A stretch of DNA of 64,000 nucleotides from Serratia fonticola (GTDB lineage: Bacteria > Pseudomonadota > Gammaproteobacteria > Enterobacterales > Enterobacteriaceae): contig NZ_CP011254.1 of assembly GCF_001006005.1 (NCBI RefSeq), forward strand, positions 62,001-126,000, given 5' to 3'. The position numbers were made by a program, and so were the translations under genes. Under the pieces are notes generated by a model. The model ran no database searches, had not been told where the DNA came from, and saw only the letters and a list, made by a program, of their open reading frames with translations. Positions 37,099 through 47,599 of the stretch are shown piece by piece (the stretch's first letter is position 1; each line of letters starts with the position of its first letter).

Positions 37099-37158
37099 TC
37101 GCCTTCAATCAGCTCCTGAGGTTATAATTTTGCCAGATTAATGAACCGAGGAGAATGT

Positions 37159-37716
37159 ATGTCGAGCACCACCAACGTCAGGCTACGCCCGCTGGAGCGG
37201 GAAGATCTGGCGTTTGTTCACCAGATGGATAACAACGCCAGCGTCATGCGCTACTGGTTCGAAGAACCTTATGAAGCCTTTGTCGAGCTTTCCGATCTGT
37301 ACGATAAACACATTCACGACCAGAGCGAACGGCGTTTTATCATCGAGCATGAAGGAGCCAAGGTCGGGCTGGTTGAACTGGTAGAGATCGACCATATCCA
37401 CCGCCGTGCCGAATTCCAGATCATCATCGATCCGGCTCATCAAGGCAAAGGCTACGCCAGCACCGCAGCCAAGCTGGCGATGGACTACGGCTTCTCGGTA
37501 CTTAACCTGTATAAGCTGTATTTGATCGTCGATAAAGAAAACCCGAAGGCGATCCATATTTACAGCAAGCTGGGCTTTGAGGTCGAAGGCGAACTGATTG
37601 ACGAATTCTTCGTTAGCGGCGCATACCGCACCGTGCTGCGCATGTGCATCTTCCAGCCACAGTATTTAGCGAAGTTCAAGACTGCCCAGTCTGGTGATAA
37701 GCCTCTGATGAAGTAA
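37159..37716 (+). CDS. speG: Spermidine N1-acetyltransferase
   Basis: This 185-residue GNAT enzyme acetylates spermidine and spermine to limit polyamine excess. Nearly all of it matches E. coli Spe[28 protein letters not shown], acetyl-CoA loop HQGKGYAST and [19 protein letters not shown] start at ATG 37159 behind GAGGAG; the upstream ATG 37141 adds six residues without support. It is a single gene. Confidence 0.95.
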   Translation: MSSTTNVRLRPLEREDLAFVHQMDNNASVMRYWFEEPYEAFVELSDLYDKHIHDQSERRFIIEHEGAKVGLVELVEIDHIHRRAEFQIIIDPAHQGKGYASTAAKLAMDYGFSVLNLYKLYLIVDKENPKAIHIYSKLGFEVEGELIDEFFVSGAYRTVLRMCIFQPQYLAKFKTAQSGDKPLMK

Positions 37717-38042
37717 GTTGAAAGCAGGGGGCGATGAATATCCCCCCTGATGACAGATAGATGAAGATCAACAGGAAATCTTGTACGTTTGAGCTAGTTA
37801 ATAGTTTATGTCCACTCGACGCTAATATATTTAAAAAATCAATTCATTATCGTGAATCATACAAATAATAAATTAATTTCTGCATGGCTATAGACTCGGA
37901 TTGGCCAACCGAGTGGTGAATTAGGCGACAATATTAGGTATCATCCCGAGCACTACGGATAGCCCTACAGGAACCGTCACGCTGGCTGCCGCCTGGCAAC
38001 CCGCACTTTCGCGGCGAATGGACTTCAAACGGCCTGAAAAAC
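37717..38042. promoter_or_regulatory. speG-bactofilin intergenic region with hairpin
   Basis: CAGGGGG (37725-37731) and CCCCCTG (37743-37749) form a possible terminator for speG without a T-tract. The AT-rich stretch at about 37790-37880 likely holds the bactofilin promoter. No gene was seen. Confidence 0.4.
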
Positions 38043-38783
38043 ATGCGTAATTACAACTTATTATGGTGTATATGGGGATTATGGACGCTGTCCATCGTTC
38101 TCTGGCTGACAGGGATCAGCTTCACCGGTATCTACTTAAAACGCGCGCTGCTGGCCGCCTTGGTTCTGGCACTGTTGGCAACGCTGGCGTTTATCTACAA
38201 AATAACAAGGACGAATCAAATGCTGTCATTCAACAAGAAAAATAAAGCCGTTAATGAGGAAAAAGCACAGGAGCTGATCGATCAGCCCGTGCCTCAGCCG
38301 GCTGCTCACTCCGAGCCAAACATCCTGTCTGAAGTTGCCGACGCCATCAAGCCAATCCGTGCCAAGAAGGACACCTTTATCTCTAATGGTGCGCTGTTCA
38401 CCGGTGTGATCGAAGGCGATGGCAATATCATTGTCGAAGGCCGGGTTGAGGGAAATATCATTTGCAGCCACATGGTACGCATTGAAACCAGCGGCCATGT
38501 CAAAGGCGAAATCCGCGCCCAGCAGATCACGATCAATGGCCCAGTTGAAGGCCGTTGCTTCGCCGACTCGCTGTCAATCCAGCCGAAGGGCAGCATGCGC
38601 GGTGATATTTTCGCCGACGAAATCTCCATCGAGAAAGGCGGCCTGTTTATTGGCCAGTCCCAGTTGATGCAAAAAACGCCTCCTCAAGCCCAGCCCGCTC
38701 AGGCAAAAGTGACCGCACTGAAAAAGGTTGAACCTGAACAGCAGGAACAACCGACCCCACAGCCGAGCAAGCATGCCAATTAA
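38043..38783 (+). CDS. Membrane-anchored bactofilin (CcmA-like polymer-forming protein)
   Basis: This 246-residue protein has two N-terminal transmembrane helices (residues about 6-27 and 34-52). A polar linker leads to a bactofilin beta-helix at about 105-210 (DTFISNGALFTGVIEGDGNIIVEG, then repeats of GxVxGxI type) and a Pro/Gln/Lys-rich tail. Bactofilins polymerise without nucleotides and scaffold cell-shape factors. The Proteus mirabilis membrane bactofilin CcmA affects curvature and swarming, and this protein has the same layout. The 3' end meets pstB convergently, 12 bp apart. Confidence 0.88.
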   Translation: MRNYNLLWCIWGLWTLSIVLWLTGISFTGIYLKRALLAALVLALLATLAFIYKITRTNQMLSFNKKNKAVNEEKAQELIDQPVPQPAAHSEPNILSEVADAIKPIRAKKDTFISNGALFTGVIEGDGNIIVEGRVEGNIICSHMVRIETSGHVKGEIRAQQITINGPVEGRCFADSLSIQPKGSMRGDIFADEISIEKGGLFIGQSQLMQKTPPQAQPAQAKVTALKKVEPEQQEQPTPQPSKHAN

Positions 38784-38795
38784 GCCCCTCACCCG

Positions 38796-39608
38796 TCAGC
38801 CATAGCGACCAGTGATGTAATCCTCTGTACGGCGTTGGCGTGGCGAAGTGAAAATCGCGTCGGTATCGTTATATTCCACCAGCGTCCCCTGGTGGATAAA
38901 CGCCGTATAGTCGGAAACCCGTGCGGCCTGCTGCATGTTGTGGGTCACCAGCACCACGCTGTAGCGCTGTTTCAGCACCGAAATCAATTCCTCGATGGTT
39001 AAGGTGGAAATCGGATCCAGCGCAGAGGTCGGCTCATCGAGCAGCAACACTTCCGGCTCAACCGCGATCGCCCGTGCAATCACCAACCGCTGTTGTTGGC
39101 CGCTGGAGAGACGGAACGCATTTTCCCGTAACCGATCTTTCACCTCATGCCACAGCGCGGCGGCACGCAAGGATCGCTCCACGGCTTCATCCAGAATACG
39201 CCTGTCACGGACTCCCTGTAAGCGCAGGCCGTAGACTACGTTTTCGTAGATCGATTTCGGGAACGGGTTTGGCCGCTGGAATACCATACCCACGCGCCGC
39301 CGCAAAGCGGCAACGTCAATCTGCGGGCCGGAAATGGTTTCGCCATTAAGCTGCAGTTCGCCGTCAATCCGGCAGCGATCCACCAGATCGTTCATCCGGT
39401 TAAAGCAGCGCAACAGCGTCGACTTGCCGCAGCCTGAAGGGCCGATCAGCGCTGTCACCCGGTGTTTGGGAATACGCAGGGAAATATTGTGCAGCACCTG
39501 CTTGTCACCATAAAACAGATCCAGGCCGTTGACCGCCAGCGCGGTCTGCTCATCGGCCAACTGCTGGACATCCAGCCGGGGTAGGCTGCCCGGCGTTATC
39601 AGACTCAT
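38796..39608 (-). CDS. pstB: Phosphate ABC transporter ATP-binding protein PstB
   Basis: This 270-residue ATPase of the high-affinity phosphate importer has Walker [10 protein letters not shown] near residues 57-65, Q-loop [15 protein letters not shown], signature LSSGQQQRL (LSGGQ is usual, with Ser replacing Gly), Walker [12 protein letters not shown] and switch His in VTHNM. It is last of pstCAB, 28 bp after pstA. No pstS or phoU is present nearby. Confidence 0.95.
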   Translation of the reverse strand: MSLITPGSLPRLDVQQLADEQTALAVNGLDLFYGDKQVLHNISLRIPKHRVTALIGPSGCGKSTLLRCFNRMNDLVDRCRIDGELQLNGETISGPQIDVAALRRRVGMVFQRPNPFPKSIYENVVYGLRLQGVRDRRILDEAVERSLRAAALWHEVKDRLRENAFRLSSGQQQRLVIARAIAVEPEVLLLDEPTSALDPISTLTIEELISVLKQRYSVVLVTHNMQQAARVSDYTAFIHQGTLVEYNDTDAIFTSPRQRRTEDYITGRYG

Positions 39609-39636
39609 TTGGCACTCCCCAAAAGATTCAACCTTG

Positions 39637-41289
39637 TTACTGCGACCATGCTTTATACCGCTCCCTTAGCGAATGCCGGATGCCCATTGCCGTCAGGTTC
39701 AACCCAACCACAATGACCACCAGCAGGAATGCCGTGGCAAACACCAGTGGCCGCGCCGCTTCTACGCTGGGGCTCTGGAACGCCATATCGTAGATCTGGA
39801 AGCTCAGGTGCATGAATTTACGTTCCAGGTGCAAATAGGGGAAAATATCGTCCACCGGCAGCACCGGTACCGATTTCACCACGCCAACCAGCATCAGCGG
39901 TGCCGTTTCCCCCGCCGCTCGTGCTACGGCCAGGATCAAGCCGGTCATCATCGCCGGTGCCGCCATCGGCAGCACAATCCGCCAGAGGGTTTCCGCCCGG
40001 GTGGCTCCCAGAGCCAATGATCCCTGGCGCAACGAAACGGGAATACGCGACAACCCTTCTTCAGTGGCAACAATCACCACCGGCAAGGTCAGCAGTGCCA
40101 GGGTCAAGGCGGCCCACAGCACGCCCGGTGTGCCGAACGTCGGGTTCGGCAAGGAGTCGGCGTAAAACAGCCGATCGAGCGAGCCCCCCACCATATAGAC
40201 AAAGAACCCCAGACCAAATACGCCGTAGACGATCGACGGCACCCCCGCCAGATTCACTACAGAGATGCGGATCAGCCGCGTCAGCAGATTATTACCGGCA
40301 TACTCGTGCAGATAGACGGCGGCAATCACGCCAAACGGCATCACCACAATCGACATCAGGATCACCATCAACACGGTACCAAAGATCGCCGGGAACACGC
40401 CCCCTTCGGTATTGGCTTCCCGTGGGCTGTCGGTCAGGAATTTTTGTACTTGCTTGGTCCAATGCGCCAGCTTCTGCCCGCTGCTCATGTCGTTCGGATA
40501 CCAGGCATCGCGCACTTGGCTCAGGGGAATGGTGTGAACCTGCCCGTGCATGTCGCGCAGCAGTAAAGCATCACGCTGGCGATCGCGTTCCAACCCTTGC
40601 AGTTTGCCAGCAAGCTGGCGGTATTGGCGTTGCAACTCCTGCCGTTCGGCACGGATAGAGGCTTGCCAGCGCGCATCCAGCTTATTCTCACGCTGCAGGC
40701 TCTTTTCATGCAAGCGTAAATGCTCAAACTGTTCGTTAATCCGTGCCATGTCGCGGAACTGAATATCGCGCGCCTGTCGCGTCAGCGCCGCAATTTGCGG
40801 CAAGCGCTGTTGCAACGCCTGGCTCAGATCGCTGCCGGTCAACGGTTGGCCATCTTCCAGTAAACCAGCCAGATAGCCGTACGCGGTGCCATTGCTGTTA
40901 CGCTCCAACACTAATAAATCGCGTGGGGTAGTCATGCTACTGACGTCACTGGCCAGCAAAGTACGGAAATCCTGCCCTTCGCTTTCCCGGTTCCCCACTT
41001 TGATCAGGTAGCGGATAAAGCTCTGCGCTTCCCCTGGTGGCAACACAACACCGGCGTCTTGCAGTTGCTGGCGCGAGATCGTCTGCCGTTGATATAGCTC
41101 ACCCACTACCGATACCGGGCCTGCGGCCGTCTGATTCAGCTCGAACTGATAGACTGGGCTAGGCCAGAAATAACGCGTCCCCTGCCCGGCCAGCAGCAGT
41201 AAAATGCCGATCAGCGCCAGCAGGCTGATGGCCACCGATGCCGCCGTCAGCCAAATCCACGGGGAGCCGCTTTTCACCCAGCTTCTCAT
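39637..41289 (-). CDS. pstA: Phosphate ABC transporter permease PstA, long form
   Basis: This 550-residue inner-membrane permease is far longer than the E. coli protein (about 296). An N-terminal helix is followed by a periplasmic or coiled insertion of about 200 residues (residues about 60-270, rich in Arg/Gln/Leu, e.g. [16 protein letters not shown]). The usual six-helix permease domain with the EAA loop ([26 protein letters not shown]) comes after it. The long form is typical of PstA in Vibrio- and Pseudomonas-like systems. Its ATG overlaps the pstC stop by 4 bases. Confidence 0.93.
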   Translation of the reverse strand: MRSWVKSGSPWIWLTAASVAISLLALIGILLLLAGQGTRYFWPSPVYQFELNQTAAGPVSVVGELYQRQTISRQQLQDAGVVLPPGEAQSFIRYLIKVGNRESEGQDFRTLLASDVSSMTTPRDLLVLERNSNGTAYGYLAGLLEDGQPLTGSDLSQALQQRLPQIAALTRQARDIQFRDMARINEQFEHLRLHEKSLQRENKLDARWQASIRAERQELQRQYRQLAGKLQGLERDRQRDALLLRDMHGQVHTIPLSQVRDAWYPNDMSSGQKLAHWTKQVQKFLTDSPREANTEGGVFPAIFGTVLMVILMSIVVMPFGVIAAVYLHEYAGNNLLTRLIRISVVNLAGVPSIVYGVFGLGFFVYMVGGSLDRLFYADSLPNPTFGTPGVLWAALTLALLTLPVVIVATEEGLSRIPVSLRQGSLALGATRAETLWRIVLPMAAPAMMTGLILAVARAAGETAPLMLVGVVKSVPVLPVDDIFPYLHLERKFMHLSFQIYDMAFQSPSVEAARPLVFATAFLLVVIVVGLNLTAMGIRHSLRERYKAWSQ

Positions 41290-43445
41290 GGTGTCTCCTG
41301 GTTCAGCGTATAGCGCTTACGCAAGCGTAAACGTATCGCCTCCGCCAGCGTGTTAAACACAAAGGTAAAGATGAACAACACCAGCGCGGTCAGGAACAGG
41401 ACCCGATAATGGCTGCTGCCCGTGACGGCCTCTGGCATTTCGATAGCGATATTGGCCGCCATCGCCCGTAAGCCCTGGAACAGGCTGCCGTCGATCAGCG
41501 GCGTATTGCCGGTGGCCATCAGAACGATCATGGTTTCCCCCACCGCGCGGCCAAAACCGATCATCAGCGCAGAGAAAATACCGGCGCTGGCGGAAGGCAA
41601 CACCACGCGCAATACGGTTTGCCACTGGGTGGCCCCCAGGGCCAACGAACCCCGGCTAAGCGAGGCTGGCACGCTGAACAACGCATCCTCTGCCAGTGAA
41701 AAGATAATCGGCACCAGTGCGAAGCCCATCGCCACGCCCACCACCAACGTATTGCGCTGATCGAAATCCTCGCCCAACCAGAAGTGCAGCGGCTCACCAA
41801 ACAGCTTAAGCTCCAGCCAAGGCCCTACGGCAAGCGCCAGCCAAACGGTCAGCACCACCACCGGTAACAGCAACAGTAAATCCCAACCCGGTGACCAAGG
41901 CCGCGCCGTAAATCGGTTAACCAGCCAACTGCATAACAGCACGACCCCGGCCAACAGGAACGGCAACGCCAACACGGCCAGCAGATAACGCTCGATCATC
42001 GGTGCCAGCCAGATACCGGCCACCAGCCCAATCACTACCGTTGGCAACGCGCCCATCACCTCAACCGCCGGTTTGACGACCCGTCTTAACCCTGCTGACA
42101 TAAAACAGGCAGTATAGATCGCCCCGGCCAGCGCCAGCGGGATGGCGAATAACATGGAGTATGCTGCCGCCTTGAAGGTGCCAAAGATCACCGGCATCAG
42201 GCTGAATTTAGCCTGGTAGCTATCTTCACCCGAAGTGGATTGCCACACATACGCTGGCTCAGGGTAGTTCTCATACCACAGCCGCTGCCACAGTGAACGC
42301 CAGGTAACGTCTGGATAGAGATTATCCACGGCATAATGCTGCCAACCCTGGGCAGTTTCCAGCAACAGACCGTCGCCACGTGGGGCAAACGCCATCTGTT
42401 GTACGTTGACGGGGAGCTTGTCCTTCAGTAACGGCTTGGACTGGATACTGGAAAACAAGGCGAACTCGCCCTGCGGCTGCAAGGTTGCGAACACCCGCCG
42501 ATACGGTTCGGCTACTAACAACTCCTGTGCGGAAGTCTGATGGGTAAATTGCTGTATTGGTGCTAACTGGTGGCGCTGGTTTTTCTCCACGTCAAACCAT
42601 TCACGCAGGCTACCGTCACCAGCCTGGATCAATAATGCGCTCCCCCCTGGCAACGCCGTCAGGCGGTAGGGAGGATGTTCACCCAAGGTTCGCGTCTCAC
42701 GCAGCTGCGGATGTGCCCCTTCAATCTGATAGCGGGCCAGTTGGTTGCCGGTTAACAGATAAAGCTGGCGTCCATCCGGCGTTAGCAGCAGTTGTTGTGG
42801 TGCGGTGGTCAAAGGGATTTCCGCGGGTTGGCCCTGAAGCGTCGGGCTGAAACGCCCCAACAGCAACCGGTTGTCGTCCGTTACCGCCGCCAGCAGGAAA
42901 TTGCCCTGGCGGACTTGCGCCAGGCTTAGCAATGTCAGTGCATGCCCATGGGGATCAAATGCCAAGGGATCCTGCCCCAGCGGAAAACGCCACTGCGGTT
43001 CACCACCGCCCGCCGGTGCAAAATCGGCCTGGGCAACCACCAATCGGCCATCCGCATGCGCCAGGGCAAACAGGTCACGCTCTCCAACCGCCTGAGCCAA
43101 TAAGGTAGGCTGGCTCAATAGCGTTTGCTGTATAGGGTTATGGTTCGGTGCCTGCAACTGATAAAAATACCCTTCCCCCTGGCGGTCGATGCGATAACCA
43201 ATACGCTGCTGTACGTCCATCCCGATGGCGAGCGCCGGGGAGCTGTAGCTCATTGGCAATACGCGTGAAGTGCCTAGCGAGGCCGGTTTGAACAGCGGTA
43301 AAACCGAAAGCAATAGATAGACAAAGATCAGCATCAGCGTCATCAATACCAGCAACCCACTGACGGTCACGGCCCCTTGTACGCCACGATCAACGTGCGC
43401 ACGCAGGCGATCCCGGGGATGTTGGTTAAGCGTTGTCTGTGCCAT
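41286..43445 (-). CDS. pstC: Phosphate ABC transporter permease PstC, long form
   Basis: This is a 719-residue permease partner of PstA. After a membrane helix at about residues 26-52, a large extracytoplasmic domain (about 60-420) contains beta-propeller-like strands. The permease domain follows, with EAA loop [26 protein letters not shown] start at ATG 43445 (MAQTTLNQHPRDR), just downstream of the Pho box; a frame from 43628 would run through that box and is unlikely. First gene of pstCAB and divergent from ppk. Confidence 0.9.
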   Translation of the reverse strand: MAQTTLNQHPRDRLRAHVDRGVQGAVTVSGLLVLMTLMLIFVYLLLSVLPLFKPASLGTSRVLPMSYSSPALAIGMDVQQRIGYRIDRQGEGYFYQLQAPNHNPIQQTLLSQPTLLAQAVGERDLFALAHADGRLVVAQADFAPAGGGEPQWRFPLGQDPLAFDPHGHALTLLSLAQVRQGNFLLAAVTDDNRLLLGRFSPTLQGQPAEIPLTTAPQQLLLTPDGRQLYLLTGNQLARYQIEGAHPQLRETRTLGEHPPYRLTALPGGSALLIQAGDGSLREWFDVEKNQRHQLAPIQQFTHQTSAQELLVAEPYRRVFATLQPQGEFALFSSIQSKPLLKDKLPVNVQQMAFAPRGDGLLLETAQGWQHYAVDNLYPDVTWRSLWQRLWYENYPEPAYVWQSTSGEDSYQAKFSLMPVIFGTFKAAAYSMLFAIPLALAGAIYTACFMSAGLRRVVKPAVEVMGALPTVVIGLVAGIWLAPMIERYLLAVLALPFLLAGVVLLCSWLVNRFTARPWSPGWDLLLLLPVVVLTVWLALAVGPWLELKLFGEPLHFWLGEDFDQRNTLVVGVAMGFALVPIIFSLAEDALFSVPASLSRGSLALGATQWQTVLRVVLPSASAGIFSALMIGFGRAVGETMIVLMATGNTPLIDGSLFQGLRAMAANIAIEMPEAVTGSSHYRVLFLTALVLFIFTFVFNTLAEAIRLRLRKRYTLNQETP

Positions 43446-43500
43446 TTGCCTGTCGTCGGTTCCGTTGTCGGGCTTGCGCCCAAAGATAACCGGGCATCTT

Positions 43501-43529
43501 ATGTCAGTTTTGTGACGTTTGCATGACAA
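43501..43529. promoter_or_regulatory. Pho box, three tandem PhoB half-sites, between pstC and ppk
   Basis: Read on the minus strand: TTGTCAT-GCAA-ACGTCAC-AAAA-CTGACAT, three 7-mers at exact 11-bp period matching the PhoB repeat CTGTCAT. It ends 56 bp before the pstC start and lies 172 bp before ppk. Confidence 0.85.
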
Positions 43530-43700
43530 AGTTGCCGAGGGCCATGCTGGAAGAATAACAATTTGCGGCGGGCAATGCGGCGGGATAACTCCGCAGATAT
43601 GTTGGACATTGTTGTCAATCTCTCGCAATAATGAAGAAGGACACTAGAGCGGTATTCGGCGATAAGTCCGATCCTTTTCTAAAATTGAACTGGAGTAGCA

Positions 43701-45764
43701 ATGGGTCAGGAAAAGCTCTACATCGACAAAGAATTAAGCTGGTTATCCTTTAATGAACGCGTGTTGCAGGAAGCCGCAGATAAGAGCAATCCCTTGATTG
43801 AGCGCATGCGATTTCTGGGCATTTACTCCAATAACCTGGACGAATTCTATAAAGTCCGTTTTGCCGATCTGAAACGGCGCATCTTGATCAGCGAAGAACA
43901 GGGTTCAGGTGGCGCTTCACGTCATCTGCTGAAAAAAATTCAGGCCAAGGTGCTGAAGACCGATCAGGAGTTCGACGGCCTGTACAACGATCTGCTGCTG
44001 GAGATGGCGCGCAACCAGATATTCCTGATCAACGAGCGCCAGGTGTCAGAGAACCAGCAAATCTGGCTGCGGCAATACTTCAAGCATCATTTGCGCCAGC
44101 ACATCACGCCGATCCTGATCAATCACGACACCAATCTGGTGCAGTTCCTGAAGGACGATTACACCTATCTGGCGGTGGAGATCATTCGCGGTACGCGCAT
44201 CGATTATGCGTTACTGGAAATTCCGTCCGACAAAGTGCCCCGTTTCGTCAATCTGCCGCCGGAAGCCCCCCGCCGACGCAAGCCAATGATCCTGTTGGAT
44301 AACATCCTGCGCTATTGCCTGGACGACATCTTCAAGGGCTTCTTCGACTATGACGCGCTCAACGCCTATTCGATGAAAATGACGCGCGATGCAGAATACG
44401 ATCTGGTGACCGAAATGGAATCCAGCCTGTTGGAACTGATGTCGTCGAGCCTGAAACAGCGCCTGACCGCCGAGCCGGTACGCTTTGTGTATCAGCGCGA
44501 TATGCCCAATGAGATGGTAGAGCTGCTACGTAACAAACTGGGGATATCCAACTACGACTCGGTGATCGCCGGTGGCCGTTACCACAATTTTAAAGACTTC
44601 ATCAGCTTCCCGAACGTCGGCAAGGCCAATCTGGTCAACCGACCGCTACCGCGCCTGCGGCATATCTGGTTCGATAAATTCCGCAACGGCTTCGATGCCA
44701 TCCGCGAAAAAGACGTGCTGCTGTACTACCCGTATCACACCTTTGAACACGTGCTGGAGCTGCTGCGTCAGGCGTCGTTCGATCCCAGCGTGCTGGCGAT
44801 AAAAATCAATATCTATCGGGTAGCCAAAGACTCACGCATTATCGAATCGATGATCCATGCTGCACATAACGGTAAGAAAGTGACCGTGGTGGTGGAGCTA
44901 CAGGCACGCTTCGACGAAGAGGCCAACATCCACTGGGCCAAACGCTTGACCGAGGCCGGGGTGCACGTGATCTTCTCCGCGCCGGGGCTGAAAATTCACG
45001 CCAAACTATTCCTGATCTCGCGCCGTGAAGGCGACGATATTGTGCGCTATGCTCATATTGGTACCGGCAACTTTAACGAAAAAACCGCCCGTATCTACAC
45101 CGACTACTCGCTGCTGACCGCCGATTCGCGCATCACTAACGAAGTACGCCGGGTATTCAATTTTATTGAAAATCCGTACCGGCCGGTCTCCTTCGACAAC
45201 CTGATGGTTTCGCCGCAGAACTCCCGCCGCATGCTGTACGATCTGATCGATCGGGAAATTGCCAACGCATTAGCCGGTGAAAACGCCGCTATTATGTTGA
45301 AAATAAATAATCTGGTGGATAAAGGGCTGGTAGATCGGTTATATACCGCTGCCGCTGCTGGCGTGAAAATCCGTCTGTTGGTGCGCGGCATGTGTTCGCT
45401 GATCCCCAACCTGCCGGGAATTAGTGACAATATTCAGGTTATCAGCATCGTCGACCGTTTTCTGGAACACGATCGGGTATACGTTTTCGAAAACAAAGGT
45501 GACAAACGGGTTTACCTCTCTTCCGCCGACTGGATGACCCGTAACATAGATTACCGTATCGAAGTGGCAGTATCGCTGCTTGATCCGGCGCTCAAGCAGC
45601 GCGTTCTGGATATTCTGGAGCTGCTGTTTAGCGATACGGTCAAGGCCCGCTATATCGATAAAGAACTGAGCAACCAGTATGTACCGCGTGGCAATCGCCG
45701 TAAGGTCCGTGCACAGGTGGCCATTTATGAGTATTTAAAAGCTCTGGAACAACCGGACAACTAG
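43701..45764 (+). CDS. ppk: Polyphosphate kinase 1
   Basis: This 687-residue membrane-associated kinase reversibly makes polyphosphate from ATP. It has N-terminal, head and two phospholipase-D-like catalytic domains. Autophosphorylated His433 lies in LKIHAKLFL, and the second catalytic His590 in [30 protein letters not shown] is present. Length matches E. coli (688). It is followed 10 bp later by ppx, and divergent from pstCAB over a Pho box. Confidence 0.98.
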   Translation: MGQEKLYIDKELSWLSFNERVLQEAADKSNPLIERMRFLGIYSNNLDEFYKVRFADLKRRILISEEQGSGGASRHLLKKIQAKVLKTDQEFDGLYNDLLLEMARNQIFLINERQVSENQQIWLRQYFKHHLRQHITPILINHDTNLVQFLKDDYTYLAVEIIRGTRIDYALLEIPSDKVPRFVNLPPEAPRRRKPMILLDNILRYCLDDIFKGFFDYDALNAYSMKMTRDAEYDLVTEMESSLLELMSSSLKQRLTAEPVRFVYQRDMPNEMVELLRNKLGISNYDSVIAGGRYHNFKDFISFPNVGKANLVNRPLPRLRHIWFDKFRNGFDAIREKDVLLYYPYHTFEHVLELLRQASFDPSVLAIKINIYRVAKDSRIIESMIHAAHNGKKVTVVVELQARFDEEANIHWAKRLTEAGVHVIFSAPGLKIHAKLFLISRREGDDIVRYAHIGTGNFNEKTARIYTDYSLLTADSRITNEVRRVFNFIENPYRPVSFDNLMVSPQNSRRMLYDLIDREIANALAGENAAIMLKINNLVDKGLVDRLYTAAAAGVKIRLLVRGMCSLIPNLPGISDNIQVISIVDRFLEHDRVYVFENKGDKRVYLSSADWMTRNIDYRIEVAVSLLDPALKQRVLDILELLFSDTVKARYIDKELSNQYVPRGNRRKVRAQVAIYEYLKALEQPDN

Positions 45765-45774
45765 GCCAGCCACT

Positions 45775-47334
45775 ATGCCGCTAAAAAGCACTGCAACCAA
45801 TAATAAGCCACAGGAAATCGCTGCCATCGATCTTGGCTCGAACAGTTTCCATATGGTGATCGCCCGCGTCGTTAACGGCGCCTTACAGGTGTTAGGCCGT
45901 TTAAAACAGCGGGTACACCTTGCCGATGGATTGGACAGCGAAAACGTGCTCAGTGAAGAAGCCATGGAGCGGGGCTTGGCCTGCCTGGCGCTGTTTGCCG
46001 AGCGATTACAGGGGTTCCCGGCGGATAACGTCACCATCGTGGGTACCCACACCCTGCGTCAGGCGGTGAATGCCGAGGTGTTCCTCAAGCGGGCGGAAAA
46101 AGTGATCCCTTATCCGATCGAAATCATCGCCGGGCAGGAAGAGGCCCGTCTGATTTTTATGGGGGTCGAACATACTCAGCCGGAAAAAGGCCGCAAGCTG
46201 GTGATCGACATCGGCGGTGGCTCTACCGAACTGGTGATCGGGGAGGATTTCGAGCCTCTGCTGGCAGAGAGCCGCCGCATGGGTTGCGTGAGCTTTGCCC
46301 ACATGTTCTTCCCTGAAGGGGAGATCAGCAAAACCAACTTTAAGCGGGCACGCCTGGCCGCCGCACAAAAATTGGAAACCCTGGCCTGGCAATACCGCAT
46401 CCAGGGCTGGCAATATGCCTTGGGGGCATCTGGCACCATCAAGGCCGCTCACGAAGTTTTGGTGGCCATGGGTGAAAAAGACGGTTTGATTACCCTTGAA
46501 AGGCTGGAGTTGCTGGTTGAGCAGGTGTTGCAGTTTAAAAACTTCAGCGCCCTGAGCCTGCCGGGCCTGTCGGAAGATCGTCAATCGGTATTTGTGCCGG
46601 GGCTGGCGATCCTGTGTGGGGTATTTGATGCGCTGGCAATCCGCGATCTGCGCCTGTCCGACGGTGCCTTGCGCGAAGGCGTGCTGTATGAAATGGAAGG
46701 TCGCTTCCGCCACCAGGATATTCGCAGCCGCACGGCCAAAAGCCTGGCCGATCACTATAATATTGACCGCGAGCAGGCCAAGCGCGTGCTCGAAACCACC
46801 GAGCTGTTATACGCCCAGTGGATGGCGCAAAATACCAAGCTGGTGCAGCCACAGTTGGAAGCGCTGTTGAAATGGGCCGCCATGCTGCATGAGGTGGGGT
46901 TGAGCATCAACCATAGCGGTATGCACCGCCACTCCGCCTATATTCTGCAAAATACCAACCTGCCAGGCTTCAACCAGGAGCAGCAGTTGCTGCTGTCGGC
47001 GCTGGTGCGTTTCCAGCGTAAAGCGATCAAGCTCGAAGAGTTACCCCGCTTGAACCTGTTCAAGAAGAAGTACTATCTGCCGCTGATCCAGCTGTTACGC
47101 CTGAGCACCCTGCTTAACAATCAGCGTCAGGCCACCACTACACCGGAAACCCTGCGTCTGGCAACGGATGATAATCATTGGACGCTGCGCTTCCCCGCGG
47201 GCTATCTGACGCAGAACAACCTGGTACAGCTCGATTTTGAGCGCGAGCAGGAATACTGGAATGACGTGGTTGGCTGGAAACTGGTGATAGAAGAAGAAGG
47301 CGAACAGGACGCAGACGCAAAACCTGCGGCTTAA
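45775..47334 (+). CDS. ppx: Exopolyphosphatase
   Basis: This 519-residue enzyme of the actin/Hsp70-like Ppx-GppA family removes terminal phosphates from polyphosphate. [17 protein letters not shown] (phosphate 1 loop), the catalytic Glu in [15 protein letters not shown] and [15 protein letters not shown] (phosphate 2) are all intact. The C-terminal HD-like half contains [20 protein letters not shown]. It is in an operon with ppk, the usual arrangement. Confidence 0.97.
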   Translation: MPLKSTATNNKPQEIAAIDLGSNSFHMVIARVVNGALQVLGRLKQRVHLADGLDSENVLSEEAMERGLACLALFAERLQGFPADNVTIVGTHTLRQAVNAEVFLKRAEKVIPYPIEIIAGQEEARLIFMGVEHTQPEKGRKLVIDIGGGSTELVIGEDFEPLLAESRRMGCVSFAHMFFPEGEISKTNFKRARLAAAQKLETLAWQYRIQGWQYALGASGTIKAAHEVLVAMGEKDGLITLERLELLVEQVLQFKNFSALSLPGLSEDRQSVFVPGLAILCGVFDALAIRDLRLSDGALREGVLYEMEGRFRHQDIRSRTAKSLADHYNIDREQAKRVLETTELLYAQWMAQNTKLVQPQLEALLKWAAMLHEVGLSINHSGMHRHSAYILQNTNLPGFNQEQQLLLSALVRFQRKAIKLEELPRLNLFKKKYYLPLIQLLRLSTLLNNQRQATTTPETLRLATDDNHWTLRFPAGYLTQNNLVQLDFEREQEYWNDVVGWKLVIEEEGEQDADAKPAA

Positions 47335-47380
47335 TTCATTGAATTTCTGGTGATATCCTGATGGAGCATAACCGTTTGCT

Positions 47381-47592
47381 CCCCCTCACCCCAACCCTCT
47401 CCCACAGGGAGAGGGAGCTGACCGGAGCACTTGGTTGGCTACGTTACTTCATAACATGTTGAATAATAAAGCCAAGGTATGGCGCAGAAAAATCAGCGTA
47501 CTCGATCGTCTCTCATCCAAGATGAATCACTACAATTTCAACCTCGCTCGATCGGTTCCCTCTCCCTGTGGGAGAGGGGTAGGGTGAGGGGC
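47381..47592. repeat. Composite inverted palindromic repeat (CCCTCTCCC family), pair 1
   Basis: The left unit is ccctcaccccaaccctctccc with agggagagggagctgacc (47381-47422). The right unit is its inverted copy, ccctctccctgtgggagagg followed by ggtagggtgagggg (about 47559-47592). They lie head to head about 140 bp apart between the convergent ppx and pdeF genes. The same pair occurs at 59371-59545. Confidence 0.75.
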
Positions 47593-47599
47593 CATATTC

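Noticed and set aside
43446..43628. 61-codon N-terminal extension of PstC
   Set aside because: It would translate through the Pho box and has no membrane-protein character.
46006..46755. 249-codon minus-strand frame inside ppx
   Set aside because: Antisense shadow of ppx without family features.
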